Positions 28,459 through 37,057 of a stretch of DNA of 63,096 nt are shown here, piece after piece. The DNA comes from Sphingobacteriia bacterium. GTDB lineage: Bacteria > Bacteroidota > Bacteroidia > Chitinophagales > Chitinophagaceae. The stretch is from positions 1-63,096 of the forward strand of contig CANGTR010000007.1 in the NCBI GenBank assembly GCA_947456855.1. Reading direction: 5' to 3'. The notes under the pieces are model-generated. The model was not told the origin of the DNA. It did not search any database and was given only the letters and a program-made list of their open reading frames with translations. Each line of letters opens with the position of its first letter. Position 1 is the first letter of the stretch. The position numbers and the translations under genes were made by a program.

Positions 28459-29049
28459 ATGGCAAAAAAGAAATTCGTAGTTGGTTGTTTTGATGACGAA
28501 GCAGTATTGTTTCCTGCTGTAAAAAAAGTACGTACTGCCGGATTTAAAATCCACGATGTATATACGCCTTTTGCAGTGCATGGATTGGATCATGCAATGG
28601 GCTTAAGAGAAACAAGTTTACATACTGCAGGTTTTATCTATGGTATTACAGGAACATCTACTGCAATCAGCTGTATCAGTTGGATTTTTACCAAAGACTG
28701 GCCTTTGAATATTGGTGGTAAACCACATTTTGCTTTGCCAGCATGGATTCCCATCATATTCGAGTTAACGGTTTTATTTGCTGCTGTAGGAATGGTACTT
28801 ACTTTTTGTTATTTATGTCAATTGGCTCCTTTTGTAAAAAAGCATCATTTTCATGCTCGTGCTACCGATGATTTATTTGTAATGGTCATTGAATGTACCG
28901 ACAAAACCAATGTAGACGATTTAAAAGCATTCTTACAAAACAATGGCGCAGTTGAAACCGATGTTCAAATAGCTGAAGAAGGTTGGTGGCTTGGAAGATA
29001 CGATAAAGATGAAATGCGTTTTGAGAACAAACAAATAGTTGCTGCTTAA
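28459..29049 (+). CDS. actD: ACIII subunit ActD (DUF3341)
   Basis: 196 aa. The soluble N-terminal part (VVGCFDDEAVLFPAVKKVR ... YTPFAVHGLDHAMGL) is the DUF3341 signature. Two TM helices (about 55-78 and 95-120) and a soluble C-terminal tail follow. ActD is an accessory membrane subunit of ACIII without a redox cofactor. Confidence 0.93.
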   Translation: MAKKKFVVGCFDDEAVLFPAVKKVRTAGFKIHDVYTPFAVHGLDHAMGLRETSLHTAGFIYGITGTSTAISCISWIFTKDWPLNIGGKPHFALPAWIPIIFELTVLFAAVGMVLTFCYLCQLAPFVKKHHFHARATDDLFVMVIECTDKTNVDDLKAFLQNNGAVETDVQIAEEGWWLGRYDKDEMRFENKQIVAA

Positions 29050-29067
29050 TTAATATAGAAACATTGA

Positions 29068-29727
29068 ATGAATAGAATTATGAAGAATACATCCATCATA
29101 GCTTGTTTAACTGCAGTTGTTCTTTTAGCAGCTTGCAGCGATGTTAAGCGCAAGCCGGGCAGTATTTATATGCCCGATATGGCCTACAGTAGAGCGTATG
29201 AGTCTTATGCCGATCATAGCAACTTAGCAGAAAAAGGAATTAACTATACAAGTATGCCTGTTGCTGGCACGATTTCTCGCGAAGAAGACATGCCATTTCA
29301 TATTGCAAAAGATGCTGCTGGAGATACCACCAATTATACAGCTTCTAAATTGGTAAAGAATCCATACGATAGTTTGTCTGCTAAAGACATGGCAGAATCT
29401 GAGCGTTTGTATTTGGTGAATTGTGGTATTTGTCATGGAGCCAATTTAAAAGGGAATGGACCTTTGTATAAAGACGGCGATGGACCTTATGCAGCAAAAC
29501 CTGCAGCACTGGTTGGTGATGCAAAATATGAGGCAATGCCTGCAGGACAAATGTTCTATTCAGTGGCATATGGTAAAAATTTGATGGGTTCTTATGCTTC
29601 ACAGTTGAGTAGAAAGCAACGTTGGATGATTATCGCCTATATTAAATCGAAACAACAAGAAGGAAAAAAAGCAGCACCAGCATCAGCTCCAGTAGCAACA
29701 GTAATAGCAGGAATAGCAGCAAAATAA
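29068..29727 (+). CDS. actE: ACIII subunit ActE: monoheme cytochrome c lipoprotein
   Basis: 219 aa lipoprotein (lipobox VLLAAC; an alternative start MKNTS at 29080 gives the same signal peptide). One heme site CGICH at about residue 119, with Met candidates in MPAGQMFYS and NLMGSYA for the sixth ligand. The C-terminus is Ala/Pro-rich. In ACIII this subunit passes electrons on to the terminal oxidase. Confidence 0.93.
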   Translation: MNRIMKNTSIIACLTAVVLLAACSDVKRKPGSIYMPDMAYSRAYESYADHSNLAEKGINYTSMPVAGTISREEDMPFHIAKDAAGDTTNYTASKLVKNPYDSLSAKDMAESERLYLVNCGICHGANLKGNGPLYKDGDGPYAAKPAALVGDAKYEAMPAGQMFYSVAYGKNLMGSYASQLSRKQRWMIIAYIKSKQQEGKKAAPASAPVATVIAGIAAK

Positions 29728-29764
29728 TTTAAGAAATCAGTATAACTGAACTAAAAGAGTAACA

Positions 29765-30994
29765 ATGGCATCTTTAAGAACACAATTTGAAGTTCCCGGA
29801 AAAATGAAAACCTGGTCCTATGCCCTAATCGGTGTTGGATTGGTTGCATTATCATATGGAATGGTCACTAAAGGATTTAGTTCCGACGAGCACGAGCAAG
29901 TTCATTTTTGGGGCACATTAATGTACAACAGTATTTTCTGGACATTGATTTGTAATGCCAGTATGTTCTTTATCTGTGTAACAACTTTGGCTCAAGCTGG
30001 TTTCACACAGAGCTTTCGCAGAATACCGGAAGCTATTTCTACTATGGTTCCAATATTTGGTGCCATCACTTTTGCAGTTTTAATGTACATTATTTTCGGT
30101 CATAAACACCATATCTATCATTGGTTAGATGCTGAAGCAGTTGCTGCCGATCCTATTTTAAGAGGTAAGGCCGGATTCTTAAATCCTACATTCTTTGTGA
30201 TTTGGACAACAGCAACAATTGGATTGTGGAGTTTCTTAGGCTGGAGAATTCGTCAGTTAAGTAAACAAGCCGACGAAGTGGAAATGAATAATGAAACAGG
30301 TGCAAAGTTTATTTTAAAAGGAACTGTAAGAGCTGCATTGTTTACTGTTTGGTTTGGTTTAACTGTTGGTTCTACCATTCCTTGGCTATGGATGATGAGT
30401 ATTGATGCGCACTGGTATTCTACCATGTATAGCTGGTACACTTTTGCAAGTTCATTTGTTGCCGGAATGTCGTTGGTAGCGCTTTGGTTGATTTATTTAA
30501 AAAACAAGGGCTACATGGAATTAACCAGTCAAGAACATTTACACGATATTGGTAAGTTCATGTTTGCTTTCTCAATATTTTGGACCTACCTATGGTTCTC
30601 TCAGTACATGCTTATTTGGTACGCTAATATTCCAGAAGAAACAGTTTATTTTAAACATCGTGTTCAAGGACCATACAAAGGCGTATTCTTCTTTAACCTA
30701 ATTATTAATTTCTTATGCCCTTTGTTGATATTGATGAAGCGTTCTGCTAAAAGAAATTACACATTAGTAACTTTTATGGCAGTTTTAATCATCTTTGGTC
30801 ACTGGATTGATTTTTACCAAATGGTGATGGGTTCATTAATGAAGGAGCATGTAGAGTTGGGTTGGTTGGATTTTGGAATCTTAACATTTTTTGTAGGTAT
30901 GATGATATTATTTGTAGGAAAATCTTTGGCTAGCAAACCTTTGATTCCAAAATACCATCCATATTTAAAAGAAAGTGTTATACATCAGGTTTAA
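29765..30994 (+). CDS. actF: ACIII subunit ActF: NrfD-like membrane protein
   Basis: 409 aa, polytopic (about ten TM helices), the second NrfD-type subunit of ACIII. Visible features are a short hydrophilic N-terminus, His-rich loops (FGHKHHIYHW) and the motif FWTYLWFSQYMLIWYANIPEE typical of the subunit. It ends the act block and is followed after 52 bp by coxB. Confidence 0.94.
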   Translation: MASLRTQFEVPGKMKTWSYALIGVGLVALSYGMVTKGFSSDEHEQVHFWGTLMYNSIFWTLICNASMFFICVTTLAQAGFTQSFRRIPEAISTMVPIFGAITFAVLMYIIFGHKHHIYHWLDAEAVAADPILRGKAGFLNPTFFVIWTTATIGLWSFLGWRIRQLSKQADEVEMNNETGAKFILKGTVRAALFTVWFGLTVGSTIPWLWMMSIDAHWYSTMYSWYTFASSFVAGMSLVALWLIYLKNKGYMELTSQEHLHDIGKFMFAFSIFWTYLWFSQYMLIWYANIPEETVYFKHRVQGPYKGVFFFNLIINFLCPLLILMKRSAKRNYTLVTFMAVLIIFGHWIDFYQMVMGSLMKEHVELGWLDFGILTFFVGMMILFVGKSLASKPLIPKYHPYLKESVIHQV

Positions 30995-31046
30995 ATAAAC
31001 CTATAGGGCATATTAATTGTTAGAATAAGATAATATAGATAAGACT

Positions 31047-32117
31047 ATGACAATGTTTTTAATCATCGCGGTATCGGTACTGGTTTTTTTGGTCATCTTT
31101 CAGATTGCTAAAGCCAGTGAGTATGTAGCAGTGCTAAAGGGAGAAAAGAAAAGCCAGAGGCAAGACAATAAAATCAATGGTTTTTTGATGGTAGTGTTTT
31201 TGGTATTGGGCCTTATTGGTGTTTGGTATTGTAATGAAATTTATTTTGGTAAAACATTGATGGCTCATGATGCTGCTAGTGTTGAAGGCGCAAGAGTAGA
31301 TTCCATGTTAATGGTTACTGTAGGAGTAACTGGAATTGTATTTATCGGAACACAGATTTTATTATTTTGGTTCGCTTATAAATACCAAGAAACAGACAAT
31401 AGAAAACCTTATTTCTTTGCGCACAGTACCAAGTTAGAATTAATTTGGACCATCATTCCAGCTATCGTATTAACTGTGTTGGTAACTATTGGTTTACGTA
31501 ACTGGTTTTTGTTTACGGGCGAACCTCCTCAAAACGCCATGGTAGTAGAAATTACCGGGAAACAATTTGGTTGGATTTTTCGCTATCCAGGCAAGGATGC
31601 CACATTCGGAAAAAAATATTTCAAGAACATCGATAACGCGAGCAATACATTGGGTATAATTTGGGATGATCAACTATCGCATGATGATTTGGTTTTAGAA
31701 CAAACCATGTATTTGGTGAAAGGTAAACCAGTAAAATTAGTGATTGGATCAAGAGATGTAATTCATGATGTAGGTTTGGTTCATTTTAGAATGAAGATGG
31801 ATGCGGTTCCTGGAATTCCAACCACCTTGTGGTTTACACCAAAATACACTACCAAGGAAATGAAAGAAATAACAGGCAATCCAAATTTTGCTTACGAGAT
31901 CAGTTGTGATCAAATGTGCGGAAACGGCCATTACTCAATGAAGGGAGTTATAGAAGTGTTGGATCAAGAAGAATACGATGCTAAAATGGTTGGTATCAAG
32001 CCATACTATTATACGGCATTTCCGGATAAAGATCCTTCAATGGCTAAACCTGCAGACTCTTTAAAGTTGGCAGCTAAGCCTGTTGAAGCAGCATCAAAAG
32101 TAATCGCAAAAATGTAG
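31047..32117 (+). CDS. coxB: Cytochrome c oxidase subunit II (CuA)
   Basis: 356 aa. Accepts electrons via the binuclear CuA centre: CDQMCGNGHYSM at 287-298 supplies two Cys, His295 and Met298, with the upstream His in DVIHDVG. The usual Glu of CxExC is Gln; that residue contributes only a backbone carbonyl, so copper binding is not excluded. Four hydrophobic helices are visible (about 3-22, 45-68, 89-115 and 131-155), two more than the standard pair. No fused heme c is present. The C-terminal tail is Ala/Lys-rich. Confidence 0.96.
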   Translation: MTMFLIIAVSVLVFLVIFQIAKASEYVAVLKGEKKSQRQDNKINGFLMVVFLVLGLIGVWYCNEIYFGKTLMAHDAASVEGARVDSMLMVTVGVTGIVFIGTQILLFWFAYKYQETDNRKPYFFAHSTKLELIWTIIPAIVLTVLVTIGLRNWFLFTGEPPQNAMVVEITGKQFGWIFRYPGKDATFGKKYFKNIDNASNTLGIIWDDQLSHDDLVLEQTMYLVKGKPVKLVIGSRDVIHDVGLVHFRMKMDAVPGIPTTLWFTPKYTTKEMKEITGNPNFAYEISCDQMCGNGHYSMKGVIEVLDQEEYDAKMVGIKPYYYTAFPDKDPSMAKPADSLKLAAKPVEAASKVIAKM

Positions 32118-32172
32118 AACAACCAACAACCTTCTATTGTGAAAGTTGTTAAAAAAATAAAGAATCAAGTGT

Positions 32173-33993
32173 ATGAGTAACGAAGCAGTATTACACGCAC
32201 ATGCTACAACAGAAGTTCACCATGATGCACATGGTGATCACCATGGTGAACACCATCATCATGAAACATTTATTACCAAATATGTGTTTAGCCAAGATCA
32301 TAAAATGATTGCAAAGCAATTCCTTATTACAGGAATGGTTTGGGCCGTGTTGGGTGGATTAATGAGTGTATTGTTCCGTTTACAGTTGGGTTATCCGGAC
32401 AGTACTTTCCCTTGGTTGGAAGATATTTTAGGCAAATGGGCAGCTGGTGGAAAAATCACGCCAGAAGCGTATTATGCATTGGTTACCACACATGGAACCG
32501 TGTTGGTATTCTTTGTATTAACCGCAGGATTGAGTGGAACATTTGCCAATTTTTTAATTCCATTGCAAGTTGGAGCAAGAGATATGGCTTCTCCATTCAT
32601 GAATATGTTGAGCTATTGGTTCTTCTTTGCAGCTGGCATTGTAATGTTGTCTTCCCTATTTGTAGAAACAGGACCATTCAGTGGCGGTTGGACTGCTTAT
32701 CCTCCATTAAGCGCTCTAGGTGATGCATCTCCTGGTTCTAAAACAGGTATGGATCTTTGGTTGATCTCAATGGCATTGTTTGTTGTTTCTTCTTTATTAG
32801 GCGGATTGAACTATATCGCTACTGTATTGAATATGCGTACCAAAGGAATGAGTATGACTCGTTTGCCATTAACTATTTGGGCTTTGTTCTTTACTGCAAT
32901 ATTGGGCGTTTTGTCTTTCCCAGTATTGTTCTCAGGTTTTATCTTATTAATTTTTGATAGAAATTTTGGAACAAGTTTTTATCTATCTGATATATTTATC
33001 AATGGGGTAGGTGCATTGCCAAATGAAGGTGGAAGTGCCATTTTATATCAACATTTATTTTGGTTCTTAGGACACCCAGAAGTGTATATCATTTTGTTAC
33101 CTGCAATGGGTATGGTTTCTGAAATTTTATCAGTGAATTCACGCAAACCTATCTTTGGTTATATGGCCATGGTTGGTTCATTATTTGCGATTGCTATCTT
33201 AGCCTTCTTGGTATGGGCGCATCATATGTTTGTAACAGGATTAAATCCATTCTTGGGTTCAATATTTGTATTGCTTACTTTATTGATTGCAGTACCTTCT
33301 GCTATTAAAGTATTTAACTGGCTAACTACCTTATGGAGAGGAAGTATACGTTTTACTCCAGCTATGTTATTTGCCATTGGATTTGTAAGTTTATTTATTT
33401 CTGGTGGATTAACAGGTATTTGGTTGGGTAATTCTGCATTGGATATTCACTTACATGATACCTATTTTGTAGTTGCTCACTTCCATATTGTAATGGGTGT
33501 TGCTAGTATGTTTGGAATGTTTGCCGGTATATACCATTGGTTTCCTAAAATGTACGGTAAGCAATTGAATAACACGCTTGGTTACATACATTTTTGGGCA
33601 ACAATTGCTGGTGCTTATTTAATTTTCTGGCCAATGCATTACCAAGGATTGGCTGGTATGCCTCGTAGATATTATGATTTCAGTGCTTGGGAAAGTTTTA
33701 ATCAGTTTGGTGATTTAAATAGATTTATTAGTACAGTTGCAATGGTTGTTTTTGCAGTTCAAATTTTGTTCTTGTTTAACTTCTTCCATTCTATTTTCAA
33801 AGGAAGAAAGTTAACCAATCCAAATCCTTGGGAATCCAATACACTGGAGTGGACAACTCCGATCAATCCTGGTCATGGTAACTGGGTAGGAGAAATTCCA
33901 GAAGTGCATCGTTGGGCTTATGACTATGCGAAAGATGGAAAAGAATTTATTCCTCAAACAACACCAGTAGGAGCCGACGAAAGTCAACATTAA
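32173..33993 (+). CDS. coxA: Cytochrome c oxidase subunit I (aa3 type)
   Basis: 606 aa catalytic heme-copper subunit with about 12 TM helices. The CuB/cross-link motif GHPEVY is at 300-305, HH of the CuB site in WAHHMF, and the heme ligand pair in HDTYFVVAHFH. The N-terminal 35 residues are remarkably His-rich (HHDAHGDHHGEHHHH), unlike the standard family start. The gene is followed by an intrinsic terminator at 34040. Confidence 0.97.
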   Translation: MSNEAVLHAHATTEVHHDAHGDHHGEHHHHETFITKYVFSQDHKMIAKQFLITGMVWAVLGGLMSVLFRLQLGYPDSTFPWLEDILGKWAAGGKITPEAYYALVTTHGTVLVFFVLTAGLSGTFANFLIPLQVGARDMASPFMNMLSYWFFFAAGIVMLSSLFVETGPFSGGWTAYPPLSALGDASPGSKTGMDLWLISMALFVVSSLLGGLNYIATVLNMRTKGMSMTRLPLTIWALFFTAILGVLSFPVLFSGFILLIFDRNFGTSFYLSDIFINGVGALPNEGGSAILYQHLFWFLGHPEVYIILLPAMGMVSEILSVNSRKPIFGYMAMVGSLFAIAILAFLVWAHHMFVTGLNPFLGSIFVLLTLLIAVPSAIKVFNWLTTLWRGSIRFTPAMLFAIGFVSLFISGGLTGIWLGNSALDIHLHDTYFVVAHFHIVMGVASMFGMFAGIYHWFPKMYGKQLNNTLGYIHFWATIAGAYLIFWPMHYQGLAGMPRRYYDFSAWESFNQFGDLNRFISTVAMVVFAVQILFLFNFFHSIFKGRKLTNPNPWESNTLEWTTPINPGHGNWVGEIPEVHRWAYDYAKDGKEFIPQTTPVGADESQH

Positions 33994-34039
33994 TTGAAAA
34001 GCTGAAAAAACAACACAGGTTTTTTCAGTACAAATATTT

Positions 34040-34067
34040 CAATGCTCCCGAAAATACGGGAGCATTG
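34040..34067 (+). terminator. Intrinsic terminator after coxA
   Basis: 11-bp perfect stem CAATGCTCCCG/CGGGAGCATTG, 6-nt loop, then TTTTT. It lies before ctaB on the same strand, so it probably lowers or ends read-through. Confidence 0.85.
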
Positions 34068-34088
34068 TTTTTAAACGAAGTGCCGCGC

Positions 34089-34994
34089 ATGAAAAATAAT
34101 TCTGAACAACCAATAGCTTCATCTTCTTTTTCACTTGCTGCTAAAGTGAAGGATTATTTTTTGTTGATTAAGTTCACATTGAGTTTTACCGTAGTCTTCT
34201 CCTGCGTTATTTGTTATTTATTAGCGCCTAAAGTTGTTGAATACAATTGGGCAATCATCTGCATACTATTTTTAGCGGGCATGTTGGTTACAGGCAGTGC
34301 AAATGCAATCAATCAAGCGGTTGAAAAAGATACAGATGCAGTGATGAAAAGAACCGCAAAAAGACCAGTAGCCAATGGCTCTATGTCTCAGCAAGAAGCT
34401 TATATTTTTGCTTTTATAGCTGGGGTGCTTGGGGTGGCGATGATGTGGTATTTTTTTAATTTATCGGCAGCATTGGTTTCGGCTTTCAGTTTGTTTTTAT
34501 ATTCATTCATTTATACGCCACTTAAAAAAATCAATTCAATTGCAGTATTAATTGGCGCATTCCCCGGAGCATTGCCTTGTTTAATTGGATGGGTGGCTGG
34601 CAACGATGATTTTAGTGCAGGTGGTTGGATTCTATTTGGCATGCAATTCTTATGGCAGTTCCCCCATTTTTGGGCAATTGCATGGGTATCGCACAATGAT
34701 TATACAAAGGCAGGATTCAAATTATTACCATCTGCCACTGGTCCAACAAAATTTACTGCCGTTCAAACGGTCATGTATTCCGTACTAATGATTCCGGTTG
34801 GTGTTTTGCCTTATTATTATGGTTTAACAGGTATTACCAGTTTATGGATCATATTGGCATGTAATTTATTTATGGTTGTTCAAAGTGTAAGATTGTATCA
34901 TACCATGGATGTAAAAGCTGCTAGAAGAGTGATGTTCAGCAGTTATATTTATTTGCCAATTGTTTTATTGGCAATGCTTGCGGATAAGAATTAA
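34089..34994 (+). CDS. ctaB: Protoheme IX farnesyltransferase (heme O synthase)
   Basis: About 301 aa from ATG 34089; the longer in-frame start (TTG 34065) lies in the terminator hairpin and is rejected. A UbiA-family prenyltransferase with about nine TM helices that adds the farnesyl tail to heme B for the aa3 oxidase. The Asp-rich site NAINQAVEKDTDAVMKRT (N-x3-D-x-x-x-D type) and a second loop YTKAGFKLLP are visible. Heme A synthase (ctaA) is not in the window. The stop TAA is followed at once by a GAGATAR tandem repeat. Confidence 0.95.
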   Translation: MKNNSEQPIASSSFSLAAKVKDYFLLIKFTLSFTVVFSCVICYLLAPKVVEYNWAIICILFLAGMLVTGSANAINQAVEKDTDAVMKRTAKRPVANGSMSQQEAYIFAFIAGVLGVAMMWYFFNLSAALVSAFSLFLYSFIYTPLKKINSIAVLIGAFPGALPCLIGWVAGNDDFSAGGWILFGMQFLWQFPHFWAIAWVSHNDYTKAGFKLLPSATGPTKFTAVQTVMYSVLMIPVGVLPYYYGLTGITSLWIILACNLFMVVQSVRLYHTMDVKAARRVMFSSYIYLPIVLLAMLADKN

Positions 34995-35106
34995 GAGATA
35001 GGAGATAGGAGATAAGAGATAGGAGATAAGAGATAGGAGATAAAAGATAGGAGATAAGAGATAGGAGATAAGAGATCAGAGATAGGAGATAAGAGATAAA
35101 AGATCA
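34995..35106 (+). repeat. Tandem 7-bp repeat GAGATAR/AAGATAR
   Basis: About sixteen degenerate copies of GAGATAG, GAGATAA and AAGATAR, starting at the base after the ctaB stop. Some copies read AGGAGA, which resembles a Shine-Dalgarno core. Decayed copies continue to about 35150. Related arrays occur at 7694, 54083 and 57193. Confidence 0.92.
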
Positions 35107-35150
35107 GCGATGAAAGAAAAAATTAGAAATAGCGATAAATGATAAGTGAT

Positions 35151-35726
35151 ATGACAAGTGTTCAGGCCAATGAGCCACAAAGAATTCATCCACAGAAATT
35201 TACCCTTTGGGTAGCCATGGGCAGCATTGTAATGATGTTTGCCGGATTAACCAGTGCCTATATTGTAAAAAAGAACCAAAGTACCTGGTTGGAATTTGAA
35301 TTGCCATTGGTATTTTGGTATTCAACAGGAGTTATTTTATTGAGTAGTATTACTGTTCATTTAGCTCAAAAATCCTTCAAAGCACGTGAAATGGGCAGAT
35401 ACAGAAGCTTAATAACAGCCACTGCAATTTTAGGGGTTTTATTTATGGCTTTACAGGTGATCGGATTTTTGAATTTAGAAAGTAGAAATATAGCGCTAGT
35501 AGGGAGTAAAAGTAATTCAGCAGCTTCTTTCTTGCTGGTAATTACTGGATTGCATATGGCGCACGTATTAGGAGGGGTTATTGCTATTTTGGTGATAGTG
35601 ATACGTGCATATATCAGTAGGGTAAAACATTATAGTAGTTTGTCCATCGATATGGTGAGTACTTACTGGCATTTTGTAGATATATTATGGATCTATTTAT
35701 TCATTTTTTATAATTGGATAGGATAA
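35151..35726 (+). CDS. coxC: Cytochrome c oxidase subunit III, first copy
   Basis: About 191 aa with five TM helices, the short form of heme-copper oxidase subunit III. The typical ending STYWHFVDILWIYLFIFYNW is present. ATG 35151 (MTSVQANEPQ) is chosen; the upstream in-frame ATG 35139 would encode residues made from the decayed repeat. It is followed by a terminator-like hairpin and a second subunit III gene. Confidence 0.92.
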   Translation: MTSVQANEPQRIHPQKFTLWVAMGSIVMMFAGLTSAYIVKKNQSTWLEFELPLVFWYSTGVILLSSITVHLAQKSFKAREMGRYRSLITATAILGVLFMALQVIGFLNLESRNIALVGSKSNSAASFLLVITGLHMAHVLGGVIAILVIVIRAYISRVKHYSSLSIDMVSTYWHFVDILWIYLFIFYNWIG

Positions 35727-35728
35727 TT

Positions 35729-35758
35729 AAAAAAACTTGCATTTTATGCAGTTTTTTT
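35729..35758. terminator. A/T-flanked hairpin, possible bidirectional terminator
   Basis: AAAAAAAC, one bulged T, TGCA, 5-nt loop, TGCAGTTTTTTT. Found directly after the first coxC. Confidence 0.6.
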
Positions 35759-35771
35759 GAGCGCTACGCAA

Positions 35772-35779
35772 TACTTTTG
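35772..35779 (+). promoter_or_regulatory. -7 box before second subunit III gene
   Basis: TACTTTTG matches TAnnTTTG, 22 bp before the start codon and right after a terminator-like hairpin. It may initiate a separate transcript. Confidence 0.45.
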
Positions 35780-35800
35780 TAACAGAAATTTACGACCAAT

Positions 35801-36481
35801 ATGGCAACAACTGCAACAGCACATGTAACCAAATCTTGGAGTGGAGGTAAAAGTCCCTTCAACGTTGAGTATGGCAAATTAATGATGTGGTATTTTTTAA
35901 TGAGTGATGCTTTTACATTCGGTGCATTCCTTATTTCTTATGGTACCATCCGCTTCTCTACCAATGGATGGCCTGACCCCAATGAAGTTTTTAAAAGTTT
36001 TCCTTTTGCTCCTGAAGGAGCCAATGCTCCATTGGTGTTTGTGAGTGTTATGACTTTTATTTTAATTATCAGCTCGGTAACCATGGTTTTAGCTGTTCAG
36101 GCTGGTCATAACATGGATAAAAAAGGCGTTACTAAAAATTTAATTTGGACCATTATTGGTGGTATTGCTTTCTTAAGCTGTCAAGCTTGGGAGTGGAACC
36201 ATTTGCACCACGAAGGTGCTTGGTGGGGTAGCAATCCATTTTTAAATCATGATGGAACAGCTTCTACAACCAATTTCACCAATTACTTTTTTACCATTAC
36301 TGGATTTCACGGCTTCCATGTATTAAGTGGAGTTGTTATTAATATCGTGATGTTGATAATGACATTAACCGATAAGTTCGAGCAAAGAGGTCATTATTTA
36401 ATGATTGAAAAAGCAGGCTTGTACTGGCACTTTGTAGACCTTGTTTGGGTATTTGTATTTACTTGTTTCTATTTGATTTAA
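35801..36481 (+). CDS. Cytochrome c oxidase subunit III, second copy
   Basis: 226 aa heme-copper oxidase subunit III family protein with about six TM helices. The GFHGFHVLSGVVIN and LYWHFVDLVWVFVF motifs are clear. It is divergent from the first coxC (35151). Paired subunit III genes are usual in Bacteroidota, and the division of labour is not known from the sequence. Confidence 0.93.
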   Translation: MATTATAHVTKSWSGGKSPFNVEYGKLMMWYFLMSDAFTFGAFLISYGTIRFSTNGWPDPNEVFKSFPFAPEGANAPLVFVSVMTFILIISSVTMVLAVQAGHNMDKKGVTKNLIWTIIGGIAFLSCQAWEWNHLHHEGAWWGSNPFLNHDGTASTTNFTNYFFTITGFHGFHVLSGVVINIVMLIMTLTDKFEQRGHYLMIEKAGLYWHFVDLVWVFVFTCFYLI

Positions 36482-36507
36482 TATTTTAACATTAATAATA
36501 AGCATTT

Positions 36508-36978
36508 ATGGCACATACTGCAGAACATGATGAGCACGCAGGCGGAGGTACTAAAGAAATTATAAAAGTTACCGTAATACTTACTGTTTTAACTATTGTA
36601 GAATTGGTTCTAGGATTTTGGATGATTGATATTCCATTGGATCAAGAATCTTTCCGATTAGCTATCAAAGGCACCATTGTTATTTTGATGATGGCTAAAG
36701 CTTTTTATATTGTTGCTTATTTTATGCACTTGAAACATGAGTTAAAGAACTTGATCATGACCATTGTAGTTCCATTGGCCTTGTTCATTTGGTTTATTGC
36801 TGCGTTTTTGTATGATGGAAATTCTTTTAGAAATCTGCGCAATACGTATGATCCTCACTTTAAAGAGCAAAGCACTATTAAAGTAGAGAAGAAACAAGCA
36901 GCTAGTCATGGTGAGGCAAAACATGCGGATGAGCAGCACGGAGAAGAAAAGAAAGCGGAAGAAAAAGCGGGACATTAG
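36508..36978 (+). CDS. Cytochrome c oxidase subunit IV family protein
   Basis: 156 aa, three TM helices (about 21-42, 53-76 and 84-104) of the prokaryotic COX4 family, here an accessory subunit. Both ends are His-rich: MAHTAEHDEHAGGG at the start and SHGEAKHADEQHGEEKK at the end. It is followed by an intrinsic terminator. Confidence 0.9.
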   Translation: MAHTAEHDEHAGGGTKEIIKVTVILTVLTIVELVLGFWMIDIPLDQESFRLAIKGTIVILMMAKAFYIVAYFMHLKHELKNLIMTIVVPLALFIWFIAAFLYDGNSFRNLRNTYDPHFKEQSTIKVEKKQAASHGEAKHADEQHGEEKKAEEKAGH

Positions 36979-37014
36979 AGCGAATAAGATTACTCAATAA
37001 TTTTAAATTGTTTG

Positions 37015-37039
37015 AACCATCCCCATTATTGGGATGGTT
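37015..37039 (+). terminator. Intrinsic terminator after cox4
   Basis: 9-bp stem AACCATCCC/GGGATGGTT, 7-nt loop, then a TTTTC tail. Because of it, an in-frame ATG at 37034 is rejected as the Sco start. Confidence 0.8.
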
Positions 37040-37057
37040 TTTTCTTATCAAAAAACG

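Noticed and set aside
32340..32723. 127-aa plus-strand ORF inside coxA
   Set aside because: Out-of-frame shadow of the strongly conserved subunit I gene.
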